NCBI GenBank assembly: GCA_020631315.1
Contig: JAHDHM010000089.1
Coordinates: 1 to 10,829 of the forward strand
Length of the DNA stretch: 10,829 bases
Source of the DNA: Acidimicrobiales bacterium
GTDB lineage: Bacteria; Actinomycetota; Acidimicrobiia; Acidimicrobiales; Poriferisodaliceae
Reading direction: 5' to 3'
Of this stretch, positions 1 to 9,251 are shown piece after piece (within the stretch, counting starts at the first letter, position 1; each line of letters starts with the position of its first letter). The notes beneath the pieces were generated by a model. It was given only the letters and a program-made list of their open reading frames with translations. It had not been told where the DNA came from and did no database searches. The position numbers were made by a program, and so were the translations under genes.

Positions 1-563
1 TCGGCCAAGTCGGGCAGCTCGTTGATGGCGAACACGCCGCGGTTCGTGCGGGGCACGAGGCCGTAGTGCAGCGTGAGCTCGTCGGAGAGGTAGCGGCCCT
101 CGGCGACCTTGATGGGGTCGACCTCGCCGATGAGGTCGGCGATCGAGGTGTCAGGCGTCGCCAGCTTCTCGCCGAAGCGGTCGTCACGATGCACCCAGTC
201 GATCTTCGTGTCGTCGCCGTGCTCCTCGATCAGGTCAAGGGCGTAGCGCGAGATCGGATGGTAGGGATCGTCGTAGATCTCCGAGCCGGCGATGATCGGC
301 ATCCACTCGTCGAGCAGATTCGTCAGCGAACGGATCATGCGGGTCTTCGCCTGACCTCGCTCGCCGAGGAAGATCACGTCGTGACCGGCGAGAATGGCGT
401 TCTCGAGCTGCGGCAGGACGGTGTCCTCGTAGCCCATGACGCCGTCGAACAACGGCTCGCCGGCGGCGATCTTGGCCACCGCGTTGGTCCGCAGCTCCTC
501 CTTGACCGGTCGGGACTCCCACCCCGACGCTCGAAGCTCCCCCAACGTCTCTGCGCGACTCAT
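1..563 (-). CDS. MoxR/magnesium-chelatase-like AAA+ ATPase (Rv0958-type), N-terminal part, runs off the left edge
   Basis: Reading from ATG at 563 leftward gives 187 codons without a stop, so the C-terminal part lies outside the window; family members are usually about 450-500 residues. The N-terminus (MSRAETLGELRASGW) is typical of the actinobacterial proteins annotated as magnesium chelatase or sigma-54-interacting regulator, such as M. tuberculosis Rv0958. The P-loop is GERGQAKT at residues 67-74, where alanine before lysine is normal for this group. A conserved stretch about ATPDTSIADLIGEVDPIKVAEG follows, in two parts around residues 135-155. The last visible residues (GVFAINELPDLA) form the Walker B region, with Asn-Glu in place of the usual Asp-Glu. 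These AAA+ ATPases often pair with a VWA-domain protein, which would lie outside this window. The partner and substrate are unknown; chlorophyll synthesis is unlikely despite the family name. The start is supported by a -10 hexamer exactly 7 bases upstream, implying a leaderless mRNA. Confidence 0.88.
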   Translation of the reverse strand, partial: MSRAETLGELRASGWESRPVKEELRTNAVAKIAAGEPLFDGVMGYEDTVLPQLENAILAGHDVIFLGERGQAKTRMIRSLTNLLDEWMPIIAGSEIYDDPYHPISRYALDLIEEHGDDTKIDWVHRDDRFGEKLATPDTSIADLIGEVDPIKVAEGRYLSDELTLHYGLVPRTNRGVFAINELPDLA

Positions 564-570
564 CTCGGGG

Positions 571-576
571 ACCCTA
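571..576 (-). promoter_or_regulatory. -10 hexamer TAGGGT of a probable leaderless promoter for the MoxR-like gene
   Basis: On the minus strand TAGGGT (TAnnnT) is followed by seven bases (ccccgag) and then the ATG at 563. This puts the expected transcription start on the A of the ATG. There is no Shine-Dalgarno sequence, as expected for a leaderless transcript. No convincing -35 element is seen, which is common in actinobacterial promoters. Confidence 0.6.
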
Positions 577-639
577 TCGGCCTGCCACCACCAGACCCAT
601 GCCGAGCAGGGGGCTCTGTTCTCGGGCGTCGAGGTGGCG

Positions 640-645
640 TACCGT
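640..645 (+). promoter_or_regulatory. -10 hexamer TACCGT of a probable leaderless promoter for the GH2 gene
   Basis: TACCGT is followed by seven bases (cgccgcg) and then GTG at 653, so the expected +1 coincides with the start codon. The arrangement mirrors the divergent promoter at 571-576. This is the main reason for preferring GTG 653 over the upstream in-frame ATG at 599, which would lie upstream of this promoter. The -35 region is weak. Confidence 0.55.
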
Positions 646-652
646 CGCCGCG

Positions 653-2872
653 GTGCCGACGCCCGACGACCCCGATGCGCTCCACGAGGAGCTGAGCGGG
701 ACCTGGTCGGCGACCCTCCCCGACGACGAGCTGCGCCGGGCCTATCCCGACATCGACCACGACGACTCGGCATGGCACCGCCTGACCGTCCCCGGCTTGT
801 GGCGAGACGAGCCGGTCTTCGCCGACGCCGAGTCAGTGCTGTACCGAACCCGATTCGAACGCACCGCTCCGGGCCCGGGCCGACGGACCTGGCTGGGGTT
901 CGAGGGCCTCTGCTACCAGGGCGACATCTGGTTCGACGGCTCGTATCTGGGCGACACGGAGGGCTACTTCGCTCCCCATCTGTTCGAGATCACCCAACAG
1001 TGCCGCGAACGCGACGAGCACGTCCTGGCGCTCGAGCTCACCTGTCGCAACCCGGGCGACCGCACGCAGAAGCGCAACATCACCGGCGTCCTCCAACACT
1101 GGGACCAGTTCGACCAGGACCAGAACCCCGGCGGCATCTGGCGCAAGGTCTGGGTCGAGGACACCGGCCCCATCCGCATCACCTCGCTGCGGGTCACCGT
1201 CGTCGAGGCCGATGCCGAGCGCGCCATCGTCGCCTTCGACGCGGTCCTCGACAGCGTGGCCACCCACACGGTCGAGCTGCGCACGTTCGTCGACCCGGCG
1301 AGCGACGAACCCGGCTCGGGGTCCTCGGCGACCGTCGTCGAAGAACACGTGCTCTCAGCCGGGGAGAACCGGCTCGAGTGGCGGGTCGCGGTGGACGAGC
1401 CCGAGCTGTGGTGGCCCCGAGGCCTCGGTGAGCCGACCCTCCACGACGTGCGTGTCGAGGCGGTGCTCGCCGGCGCCGTCAGCCACACCCGCAAGCGCCG
1501 GCTCGGGTTCCGCTCCGTGGAGCTCCGCAACTGGATCGCGTCGATCAACGGTGAGCGGCTCCACCTGAAGGGCATCAACGTGGGGCCGATCCGGTCGGAT
1601 CTCAGCTCCATCACCGACGACGACATCGACGTGACGTTCGAGCGCGTCGTCGAGCTCGGCCTCAACACCGTCCGGGTCCACGGCCACATCGCACCACCCG
1701 AGCTGTATCGGGCAGCCGATCGCCTCGGACTCCTGCTCTGGCAGGACTTCCCCCTCCAGTGGGGTCACGCCAGAGGCGTCCGGGCCGCTGCCGAACGTCA
1801 GGCCGTCCAGATGGTCGACCTGTTGGCCCACCACCCGTCGATCATCATCTGGTGCGGCCACAACGAACCCGTACCGCTCGACGTGCGCCCCGGCCACCGA
1901 CCCGATGCGGAACCCGCGAATCGTTTCCTGCGTCGTGGCGCGTTCCAGCAGGGCCTCCCCAGCTGGAACCGGACCGTCTTGGACCGCGGCGTGCGACGGG
2001 CGATCCGTGCGGCCGACGCCTCGCGCCCCGCGATCCCACACAGCGGAGTGCTGCCCCACCCGCCCCAGCTCGACGGCACCGACGGCCACCACTACTTCGG
2101 CTGGTACCAGGGCGAGGCACGCGGCCTCGACGAACTCGCGTTGCGCGTGCCTCGGATGGTGCGCTTCGTCAGCGAGTTCGGGGCACAGGCCATGCCCGAC
2201 CTCTCGACGATCGGCCTCGGTCATCTTGGCGATGCGCCGATCGGCGACGTCGACTGGGAGGACCTCAGCTCCCGGCTCGGCCTGCAGTTCGACGTCGCCA
2301 CCGCGCAGGTTCCCCTCGACGGACACGACACTCTCGGTTCCTGGGCTGCGGCGACCCGATCACACCAGGCCGAGGTCGTCCGACAGAACGTCGAGACGCT
2401 GCGGCGGCTGAAGTACCGGCCCAACGGCGGCTTCTGCCACTTCCACCTCAGCGCCCCCGACCCGATGGTGACGTTCGCCTTGTTCGACGCCGCCGGGGTC
2501 GCCCAGCCGGCCGCCGATGCGCTTCGACACGCTGCCCAACCCGTCCTGCCCGTGGCGGATCGTCTTGACGACATCACCTTGTCGGGCACCTCGGTGCGAC
2601 AGCGACTGCACGTGATCTCCGATCGCCGCGACACGATCGACGACGCCCGACTCGACGTGACCCTCAGTTCCTCGGCCGGTGAGCGGCACTGGCGCTTCGA
2701 CGGACCCATCCCGGCCGACACCGTCGTGAAGGTCGGCGACATCCGATGGCAGCTCCCGGCGACTGCCGGACGAGCGACCCTGACGCTGCGGCTCACCGCG
2801 ACCGACGTCGACGTGACCAACAGCTACTCGACCACCATCACCGGACGACGGGCGGTCGGTCGGACCAACTGA
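653..2872 (+). CDS. Glycoside hydrolase family 2 protein, beta-mannosidase-like
   Basis: The 739-residue product has the GH2 layout. An N-terminal jelly-roll sugar-binding domain covers roughly residues 1-170 (ELSGTW; WLGFEGLCYQGDIWFDG), an Ig-like domain follows to about 290 (ELWWPRGLGEPTLHDV), and then a TIM barrel opens with the GFRSVEL and HLKGINVGPIR motifs. The proposed acid/base is Glu405 in WCGHNEP and the nucleophile Glu508 in RFVSEFGAQ. GH2 enzymes hydrolyse beta-linked sugars with retention of configuration; the WCGHNEP motif and the large first domain point to the beta-mannosidase branch, but substrate cannot be fixed by reading. No signal peptide is seen, so the enzyme is probably cytosolic and acts on imported oligosaccharides. 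It is somewhat shorter than classical beta-mannosidases (over 800 residues). An ATG at 599 would add 18 residues (MPSRGLCSRASRW...) that do not look like the family, and it lacks a ribosome site. No sugar transporter or regulator adjoins it. Confidence 0.85.
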   Translation: MPTPDDPDALHEELSGTWSATLPDDELRRAYPDIDHDDSAWHRLTVPGLWRDEPVFADAESVLYRTRFERTAPGPGRRTWLGFEGLCYQGDIWFDGSYLGDTEGYFAPHLFEITQQCRERDEHVLALELTCRNPGDRTQKRNITGVLQHWDQFDQDQNPGGIWRKVWVEDTGPIRITSLRVTVVEADAERAIVAFDAVLDSVATHTVELRTFVDPASDEPGSGSSATVVEEHVLSAGENRLEWRVAVDEPELWWPRGLGEPTLHDVRVEAVLAGAVSHTRKRRLGFRSVELRNWIASINGERLHLKGINVGPIRSDLSSITDDDIDVTFERVVELGLNTVRVHGHIAPPELYRAADRLGLLLWQDFPLQWGHARGVRAAAERQAVQMVDLLAHHPSIIIWCGHNEPVPLDVRPGHRPDAEPANRFLRRGAFQQGLPSWNRTVLDRGVRRAIRAADASRPAIPHSGVLPHPPQLDGTDGHHYFGWYQGEARGLDELALRVPRMVRFVSEFGAQAMPDLSTIGLGHLGDAPIGDVDWEDLSSRLGLQFDVATAQVPLDGHDTLGSWAAATRSHQAEVVRQNVETLRRLKYRPNGGFCHFHLSAPDPMVTFALFDAAGVAQPAADALRHAAQPVLPVADRLDDITLSGTSVRQRLHVISDRRDTIDDARLDVTLSSSAGERHWRFDGPIPADTVVKVGDIRWQLPATAGRATLTLRLTATDVDVTNSYSTTITGRRAVGRTN

Positions 2873-2938
2873 TTCGGTGTGACGAGCGCCGCACCGACTC
2901 TGCAGGCGCCGGAGTTACGGCATTCCCCCACAGAGGAG

Positions 2939-2944
2939 TACCGT
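2939..2944 (+). promoter_or_regulatory. Candidate -10 hexamer TACCGT for the sdhCAB operon
   Basis: TACCGT lies in the 130-base gap before sdhC. With the usual 7-base discriminator, transcription would start near 2952, leaving a leader of about 50 bases that carries the sdhC ribosome site. A weak TTACGG at 2915-2920, 18 bases upstream, could be the -35. The hexamer is identical to the one at 640-645. Confidence 0.4.
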
Positions 2945-2970
2945 CGAGGTACCGGTCGAGCTCACCTCGA
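2944..2970 (+). promoter_or_regulatory. Inverted repeat over the predicted sdh transcription start
   Basis: TCGAGGT (2944-2950) and ACCTCGA (2964-2970) are perfect 7-base inverted arms around a 13-base centre. The centre holds the small palindromes ACCGGT and GAGCTC. The element starts at the last base of the candidate -10, so it could be an operator or a leader hairpin. No T-tract follows, so it is not a terminator. In GC-rich DNA such dyads also occur by chance. Confidence 0.3.
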
Positions 2971-3002
2971 TCGAGCACATCACCCTGCGGAGGCTCCATT
3001 CG

Positions 3003-3844
3003 ATGGTCGCTACCTCGACCTCGAGATCGGCAGTTGAACCGATCCGTCCCACCCCTCGACGAGCACTTCCCTGGCCCGTGCAGTTCTACCGTTCTGCGGT
3101 GGGACGCAAGTGGGTCATGGGGCTGACCGGCTTGATGCTGGTCGGGTTCGTCGTCTTCCACCTGGCCGGCAACCTGAAGGCGTACCTCGGCCCGTACGAG
3201 ATCAACGAGTACGGCGAGTCCCTGCGTGACCTCGGCGGTCACCTCGTTCCCCGCACCCACCTCCTGTGGGTCCTGCGGATCGGCCTCATCGGTGCCTTCG
3301 CGCTGCACATCCACAGCGCCTACACCCTGAAGGAGATGAGCCGGAAGGCGTCACCTTCGGCCGACTACATGACCGGGCAGAAGAAGTACGCCGGGAAGCA
3401 GCGCTTCGTCGCCGCCGACTTCGCCAGCCGCTCGATGCGCTGGACCGGCCCGATCGTCCTGCTCTACCTCGTGTTCCACCTGGCCGACCTGACCTGGGGT
3501 TGGGTCGACTCGGACTGGGAGCGCGGCAACGTCTACGCCAACATGGCGAACTCGATGTCGAGTCTGCCGATCGCGCTGATCTACATCGTCGCCAACATCG
3601 CCTTGGCGATCCACGTCTACCACGGCCTCTGGTCGGCCTTTCAGAGCCTCGGCATCAACAACCCGAAGATCAACGGGTTCCGCCGTCCGCTCTCCATGGC
3701 CGTGGCCGGATTCATCCTCGTCGGCAACCTGAGCTTCCCGATCATGGTGCAAGCCGGTGTGCTCGACGCCGACAACTCCCCGTCGCACAGCGAGGCTGTC
3801 GTCGACGATCCCTATGCCGACGCCACGGCAGAGGAGGCAGGACA

Positions 3845-3848
<4 letters not shown>
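3003..3848 (+). CDS. sdhC: Succinate dehydrogenase cytochrome b subunit
   Basis: This is the 281-residue membrane anchor of complex II, of the single-polypeptide b558 type found in Bacillus and in mycobacterial Sdh1. Five membrane helices are visible at about residues 38-58, 86-108, 148-166, 188-212 and 230-250. Histidines H53, H102 or H104, H159 and H204 or H207 sit in the first four helices, as expected for axial ligands of two haems. The subunit passes electrons from SdhB to quinone, probably menaquinone; no separate SdhD is needed in this type. An acidic C-terminal tail (residues about 255-281) follows the last helix. The ATG start is supported by GGAGG at 2989-2993, nine bases upstream. 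The stop overlaps the sdhA start in GTGA, so translation is probably coupled. Confidence 0.93.
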
Positions 3849-5760
<1,912 letters not shown>

Positions 5761-5764
<4 letters not shown>

Positions 5765-6549
5765 GCGGCAACCCACACGCGAAGACGCTGGACCTCACCC
5801 TCAAGGTGTGGCGCCAGGAGGGTCCGGACGCCGAGGGTGCGTTCCAGACCATCGAGGCGAAGGGCATCAGCGAGGACATGTCGTTCCTCGAGATGCTCGA
5901 CGTGGTCAACGAGGACATCATCGAGGCCGGCGAGGTCCCGATCGAGTTCGACCACGACTGCCGTGAGGGCATCTGTGGCACCTGCAACCTGATGATCAAC
6001 GGTCAGGCGCACGGTCCGGAGAAGGCCACCACCACGTGCCAGCTCCACATGCGCAAGTTCGAGACCGGTCAGGAGATCACGATCGAGCCCTGGCGGGCGA
6101 AGTCGTTCCCGATCATCAAGGACCTCGTCGTCGACCGGTCTCCGTTCGATCGCATCGTCGAAGCCGGCGGCTACATCTCCGTCAACACGGGTGCTGCTCC
6201 CGACGCGAACCTGATCCCGGTCCCGAAGGACACGGCCGACGCGGCGTTCGACGCCGCCGCCTGCATCGGTTGCGGCGCCTGCGTGGCGGCATGCCCGAAC
6301 TCGGCGGCACAGCTGTTCACGGCAGCGAAGATGCAGCACCTCAGCCTGCTCCCCCAGGGCCAGGCGGAGCGCTGGAAGCGCACCGAGGCCATGGTCGAGA
6401 CCATGGAGGACTTCTTCGGTTCCTGCACCAACCATGGCGAGTGCCATGAGGCGTGCCCGAAGGAGATCAGCCTGGACTACATCGCGTACATGAACCGCGA
6501 CTACGCCAAAGCCAAGATCAAGAACCGGAAGCTCAGCGGTCAGCGCTGA
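5761..6549 (+). CDS. sdhB: Succinate dehydrogenase iron-sulfur subunit
   Basis: The 262-residue protein carries the three iron-sulfur clusters linking SdhA flavin to SdhC haem and quinone. The plant-ferredoxin-type 2Fe-2S site is CREGICGTC with Cys67, Cys72 and Cys75, plus Cys93. The C-terminal bacterial-ferredoxin half has [12 protein letters not shown] with Cys168, 171, 174 and 178, then a second group [12 protein letters not shown] with Cys222, 228 and 232. These give the 4Fe-4S and 3Fe-4S sites, and none of the expected ligands is missing. The GTG start shares GTGA with the sdhA stop and has AGAGGAG at 5748-5754, six bases upstream. It is the last gene of the operon and is followed by a strong hairpin terminator. 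The gene order C-A-B is that of Bacillus and of actinobacterial menaquinone-linked complexes. Confidence 0.95.
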
Positions 6550-6578
6550 CCCTCACCGCTCCTTCGGAGACGACGTCG

Positions 6579-6610
6579 ACGGCCGCCCTTCTGGGCGGCC
6601 GTTCGTCGTT
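6579..6610 (+). terminator. Rho-independent-like terminator after sdhB
   Basis: ACGGCCGCCC (6579-6588), loop TTCT and GGGCGGCCGT (6593-6602) form a perfect 10-base-pair GC-rich stem 29 bases after the sdhB stop. A short T-rich tail, ttcgtcgttt, follows; it is broken by C and G, as is common in high-GC genomes. Flanking gacgacg and cgtcgt can lengthen the stem imperfectly. It ends the sdhCAB transcript and separates it from the ABC transporter genes. Confidence 0.8.
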
Positions 6611-6673
6611 TCAGCCCGCCCTTCCGCGCGCCGACACTGAAGTGCAAGACTGTCGCCCAGCGCGGGCAGCTAC

Positions 6674-6679
6674 GGAGGG
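6674..6679 (+). promoter_or_regulatory. Ribosome binding site GGAGGG fixing a TTG start
   Basis: GGAGGG lies four bases before TTG at 6684. The spacing is a little short but acceptable. The next in-frame candidate, GTG at 6696, would be 16 bases away, which is too far. No clear promoter is seen in the 73 bases between the terminator and this site. Confidence 0.55.
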
Positions 6680-6683
6680 TTGA

Positions 6684-7577
6684 TTGCAGGCCGTCGTGCA
6701 GACCGAGGGTGCGTCGAAGGACTACGACGACATCACCGCAGTCGCCGAACTCGACTTGGTCGTCGAGCACGGCCAGCGCGTCGCGCTCGTGGGTCACCCC
6801 GGCTCGGGCAAGACCACCCTGCTGCGGATGCTGGTCGATCTCGTCCATCCGACGACCGGTCGTATCCGCGTCGCTGGCTACGACACCCGGGTCGCGCCGT
6901 ACCAAGTGCGCCGTCGCGTCGGCTGGGTGCCGAACTCGCCGACGCTTCCCCAGAACCTGGGCGTCGCCGAGCTGCTCGACCGTCTCGGAGAATTCAAGCG
7001 TTCCGGTGCCGACACGGCCATCCGGTCGTCGTTGCTGCCGTCGATCGACGTCGGGCCGAACGACCCGATGAGCGAGCTCGACGACGCCGAGCAGTACGTC
7101 GTCGCGTTCGTCGCCGCCCTCGAGAAACAGCCCGAGCTGCTGCTGCTCGACGAGCCGCTCGCTGCCGCGGGACGTTTCCGTGGCCTGGTCGCCGACACAC
7201 TGGGCAACGTCGAGCCCACCGTGACCGTCGTGGCCTCCGCCAGAGACCTCACCCTCACCGACCTCTTCGACGAGCGGGTGTTGTTCATCGAGCGAGGCCG
7301 CATCATCGCCGACGGTTCCATCACCGACCTGCGGATGATGATCCGCCAGCGGACCGAGCTCACCTTCTCGTCGACACCCGACGAGGCAGGTCTGCGCTCG
7401 CTGCCCGGCGTCCTCGACCTCGTCGTGCAGGGCAGTACCGCTCGGATGTTGTCGGTCGGGCCGACCGACGCGCTCATCGACGCGGCACGCCCGCTCGGGC
7501 TCGTCGACGCCGTCGTGCACGAAGCCGGGCTCGACACCCTCATCGCCGATCACACGTTGTTGGCGTCGAATCGCTGA
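6684..7577 (+). CDS. ABC transporter ATP-binding protein with degenerate signature motifs
   Basis: The 297-residue protein resembles ATPases of ABC-2 (drug/polysaccharide-type) exporters, with an ABC domain to about residue 215 and a C-terminal accessory domain. Walker A is intact (GHPGSGKTT, 37-45) and so is Walker B (LLLLDEP, 152-158), including the catalytic-type Glu157. Other motifs have drifted. The Q-loop position reads VPNS with Asn84 for Gln. The LSGGQ signature is replaced by MSELDDAEQ (129-137). The D-loop reads LAAAGR, and the H-loop reads SARDL with Arg187 where His is expected. ATP may be bound, but hydrolysis at this site is doubtful unless it works as a regulated or asymmetric subunit. 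The TTG start is chosen from GGAGGG at 6674-6679. The stop overlaps the permease ATG by one base (TGATG), so the two genes almost certainly act together. The substrate is unknown. Confidence 0.85.
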   Translation: MQAVVQTEGASKDYDDITAVAELDLVVEHGQRVALVGHPGSGKTTLLRMLVDLVHPTTGRIRVAGYDTRVAPYQVRRRVGWVPNSPTLPQNLGVAELLDRLGEFKRSGADTAIRSSLLPSIDVGPNDPMSELDDAEQYVVAFVAALEKQPELLLLDEPLAAAGRFRGLVADTLGNVEPTVTVVASARDLTLTDLFDERVLFIERGRIIADGSITDLRMMIRQRTELTFSSTPDEAGLRSLPGVLDLVVQGSTARMLSVGPTDALIDAARPLGLVDAVVHEAGLDTLIADHTLLASNR

Positions 7578-8371
7578 TGGCCATCGCCCGCCCCAAACGT
7601 GGGGTTCTCACTCGGCACGCCCTGCGCGACGCCAGGTTGCCCACCGCCCTCACCGGCGTCGTGCTGCTCGTGCTCGCCAGCGCTGCCGTGCTGTCGAGTC
7701 CGTCACTGCGCACCCGCGACGGAGCTGCCACGGCCCACGAGGACCTGCCACTCGACCTCGCCGGCCTGCTCGGTGTGTCCGACAGCGACACGATGGCCTC
7801 GTCGGTCGGTCATCTCGACGCCACCTTCTTCTCCGTCGTGCTCCCGGTCGTGCTGCTCGCACTCGCCATCCCACTCGCGGGCCGGTCGATCGCATCGCTC
7901 GTCACGAGCGGTGAGCTCGAGTTCCTGGGCGGCCAGGCCATCACCATGCGAGACCTCGTCGTCGAGCGCTTCGTGGCCGTCGTCGCAGCTGCGGCGCAGG
8001 CGGCAGTGCCGAGCGTGCTGTTGATCGTGGTCGCGTCCGGCGTCGGCGATCTGGAGTTGGGACTCTTCGGTGCGGTGCTCGCGGTGTTGCGGGCCATGGC
8101 CGTCGTCGCCTTCGTCACGGCCTGCACCGTCGCTGCGTCGTGTCTGACTCGTTCGGCGACCACGTCGGTCGCTGTCGGGGTCGGGGTCGCGATCGTCGTG
8201 TTCGGTACCTCGGCGCTGGGCGCGACCGCGGTGGTCTCGCCCGCACGTTGGGCGCTCACGACCGCCGTCGCCGGTGGTGGGAACCCGCTCGGACTCGTGG
8301 TCGTCGCCGCGGTCGCCGTCGCGGTGGTCGTGTTCGCAGCTGCCCGATTCGAGGAAGCCGACGCCGTCTGA
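7577..8371 (+). CDS. ABC-2-type permease, six membrane helices
   Basis: This 264-residue integral membrane protein has six predicted helices at about residues 22-41, 83-102, 131-153, 165-189, 196-220 and 238-256. A polar loop of about 40 residues between helices 1 and 2 would lie outside the cell. The stretch SGELEFLGGQAITMRDLVVERF (two parts, residues 111-132) between helices 2 and 3 resembles the cytosolic coupling region of ABC-2 permeases, which contacts the ATPase. It starts at the ATG overlapping the ATPase stop, so the two form one transporter unit. The helices are very rich in Val and Ala. The substrate cannot be read from the sequence. The frame is open upstream through the ATPase gene, but that part is an other-frame shadow. 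The gene ends 27 bases from the convergent HD-domain gene, with no clear terminator in the gap. Confidence 0.82.
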   Translation: MAIARPKRGVLTRHALRDARLPTALTGVVLLVLASAAVLSSPSLRTRDGAATAHEDLPLDLAGLLGVSDSDTMASSVGHLDATFFSVVLPVVLLALAIPLAGRSIASLVTSGELEFLGGQAITMRDLVVERFVAVVAAAAQAAVPSVLLIVVASGVGDLELGLFGAVLAVLRAMAVVAFVTACTVAASCLTRSATTSVAVGVGVAIVVFGTSALGATAVVSPARWALTTAVAGGGNPLGLVVVAAVAVAVVVFAAARFEEADAV

Positions 8372-8398
8372 CCTGCGTCGGGCCGGCGGTTCGTACCG

Positions 8399-9199
8399 TC
8401 AGCTCTGCCGCTCGGCCCACCAGCTGTCGAGCCGGGCGAGCACCTCGTCGGTGCCGAGGACACCCTCGGTGCGCTTGAGTTCGAGCAGGTACTTCATCGC
8501 CGCGCCGACGTCGGGTCCGGGCCCGATGCCGAGGTGTTCCATCACCGCTGCGCCGTCGATCTCGGCTCGTTCGGCCTTGCGGGCGTCCTCGCGCGCGAGG
8601 TCGGCGATGCGCGCTTCGAGCTCGTCGAGGGACTGGTGCAGCGCAGCGACACGACGCGGGTTGCGTGACGTGCAGTCGCTGCGGACGAGGTCGTTGAGGT
8701 CGCCGAGCAACGGGCCGGCGTCGCGCGCGTAGCGGCGCACCGCTGCGTCGGACCAGCCGTCGGCGTAGCCCTTGAAGCGGCCGCTCAGGAACACGAGCTG
8801 CGAGACCTCACGCACCAGGTCCTTCTCGAAGCCCATGGCCCGCATCCGCTTGCGAGTCATCTTGGCGCCGACGGCTTCGTGATGGTGGAAGGTGACGCCG
8901 CCGGGGCCGATTGCGCGAGTCGGTGGCTTGCCGATGTCGTGGAACAGCGCGGCGAGACGGACCCGGAGCCGTGCAGGGGCCTGCGAGGTCACGACGATCG
9001 TGTGCGTCAGCACGTCCTTGTGGCGGTGGATCGGGTCCTGCTCGAGGCGCAGCTGCGGCAGCTCCGGCAGGTGGCCGTCGGTCCAGCCGGAGTCGACGAG
9101 CTCCCACAGCTTCGACGTGGGGTCCTTGGCCACGAGCGCGGCGGCGAGGGTCCCGGCGGGGTCGTCGTCCTGAATCGTCGTGGTGGGGGTGGTGTTCAT
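8399..9199 (-). CDS. Stand-alone HD-domain protein, like the C-terminal half of CCA tRNA nucleotidyltransferase
   Basis: The 266-residue product aligns by eye with the C-terminal half of actinobacterial PcnA/CCA-adding enzymes: LPELPQLRLEQDPIHRHKDVLTHT near residues 44-67, then LAALFHDIGKPPTR, the HHHE region at 105-108, WSDAAVRRYARDAGPLL, and a terminal LDSWWAERQS. The HD metal site shows His60 and His66, His87-Asp88, His105-107 and Asp175. The nucleotidyltransferase head that adds CCA to tRNA (about 200 residues, with GSxxR and DxD motifs) is absent. Only about 40 unrelated residues precede the shared region, and upstream lies the dnaE promoter region. HD domains of this group act as metal-dependent phosphohydrolases, so a nucleotide or phosphate-ester hydrolase is likely, but the substrate is unknown. 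ATG at 9199 has no ribosome site and no recognisable -10; a later start is possible. It could also be a truncated CCA enzyme. Confidence 0.85.
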   Translation of the reverse strand: MNTTPTTTIQDDDPAGTLAAALVAKDPTSKLWELVDSGWTDGHLPELPQLRLEQDPIHRHKDVLTHTIVVTSQAPARLRVRLAALFHDIGKPPTRAIGPGGVTFHHHEAVGAKMTRKRMRAMGFEKDLVREVSQLVFLSGRFKGYADGWSDAAVRRYARDAGPLLGDLNDLVRSDCTSRNPRRVAALHQSLDELEARIADLAREDARKAERAEIDGAAVMEHLGIGPGPDVGAAMKYLLELKRTEGVLGTDEVLARLDSWWAERQS

Positions 9200-9251
9200 C
9201 GTCGTGGGGAAGGGGTCAGGTCCGTCATCTCGCCCATGCGCCCGATCTCAC

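Noticed and set aside
66..695. Plus-strand open frame of 209 codons at the left edge
   Set aside because: It lies opposite the MoxR-like ATPase, whose P-loop and conserved segments are clear on the minus strand.
2874..2897. TCGGTG...CACCGA hairpin just after the GH2 stop
   Set aside because: A 6-base stem with a 12-base loop and no T-tract is too weak to call a terminator.
3266..3844. In-frame upstream extension of sdhA
   Set aside because: It is the other-frame reading of sdhC and very rich in Arg and Pro. GTG 3845 has a good ribosome site and gives the family N-terminus.
6540..7553. Minus-strand open frame of 337 codons opposite the ABC ATPase
   Set aside because: The opposite strand holds a recognisable P-loop protein, and this frame has no family features.
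6680..7576. In-frame upstream extension of the permease
   Set aside because: Arg- and Ala-rich shadow of the ATPase gene; the six-helix protein starts naturally at ATG 7577.
8394..8399. TACCGT between the permease and HD genes
   Set aside because: It sits at the junction of two convergent gene ends with no gene downstream in its direction, so it is probably chance.
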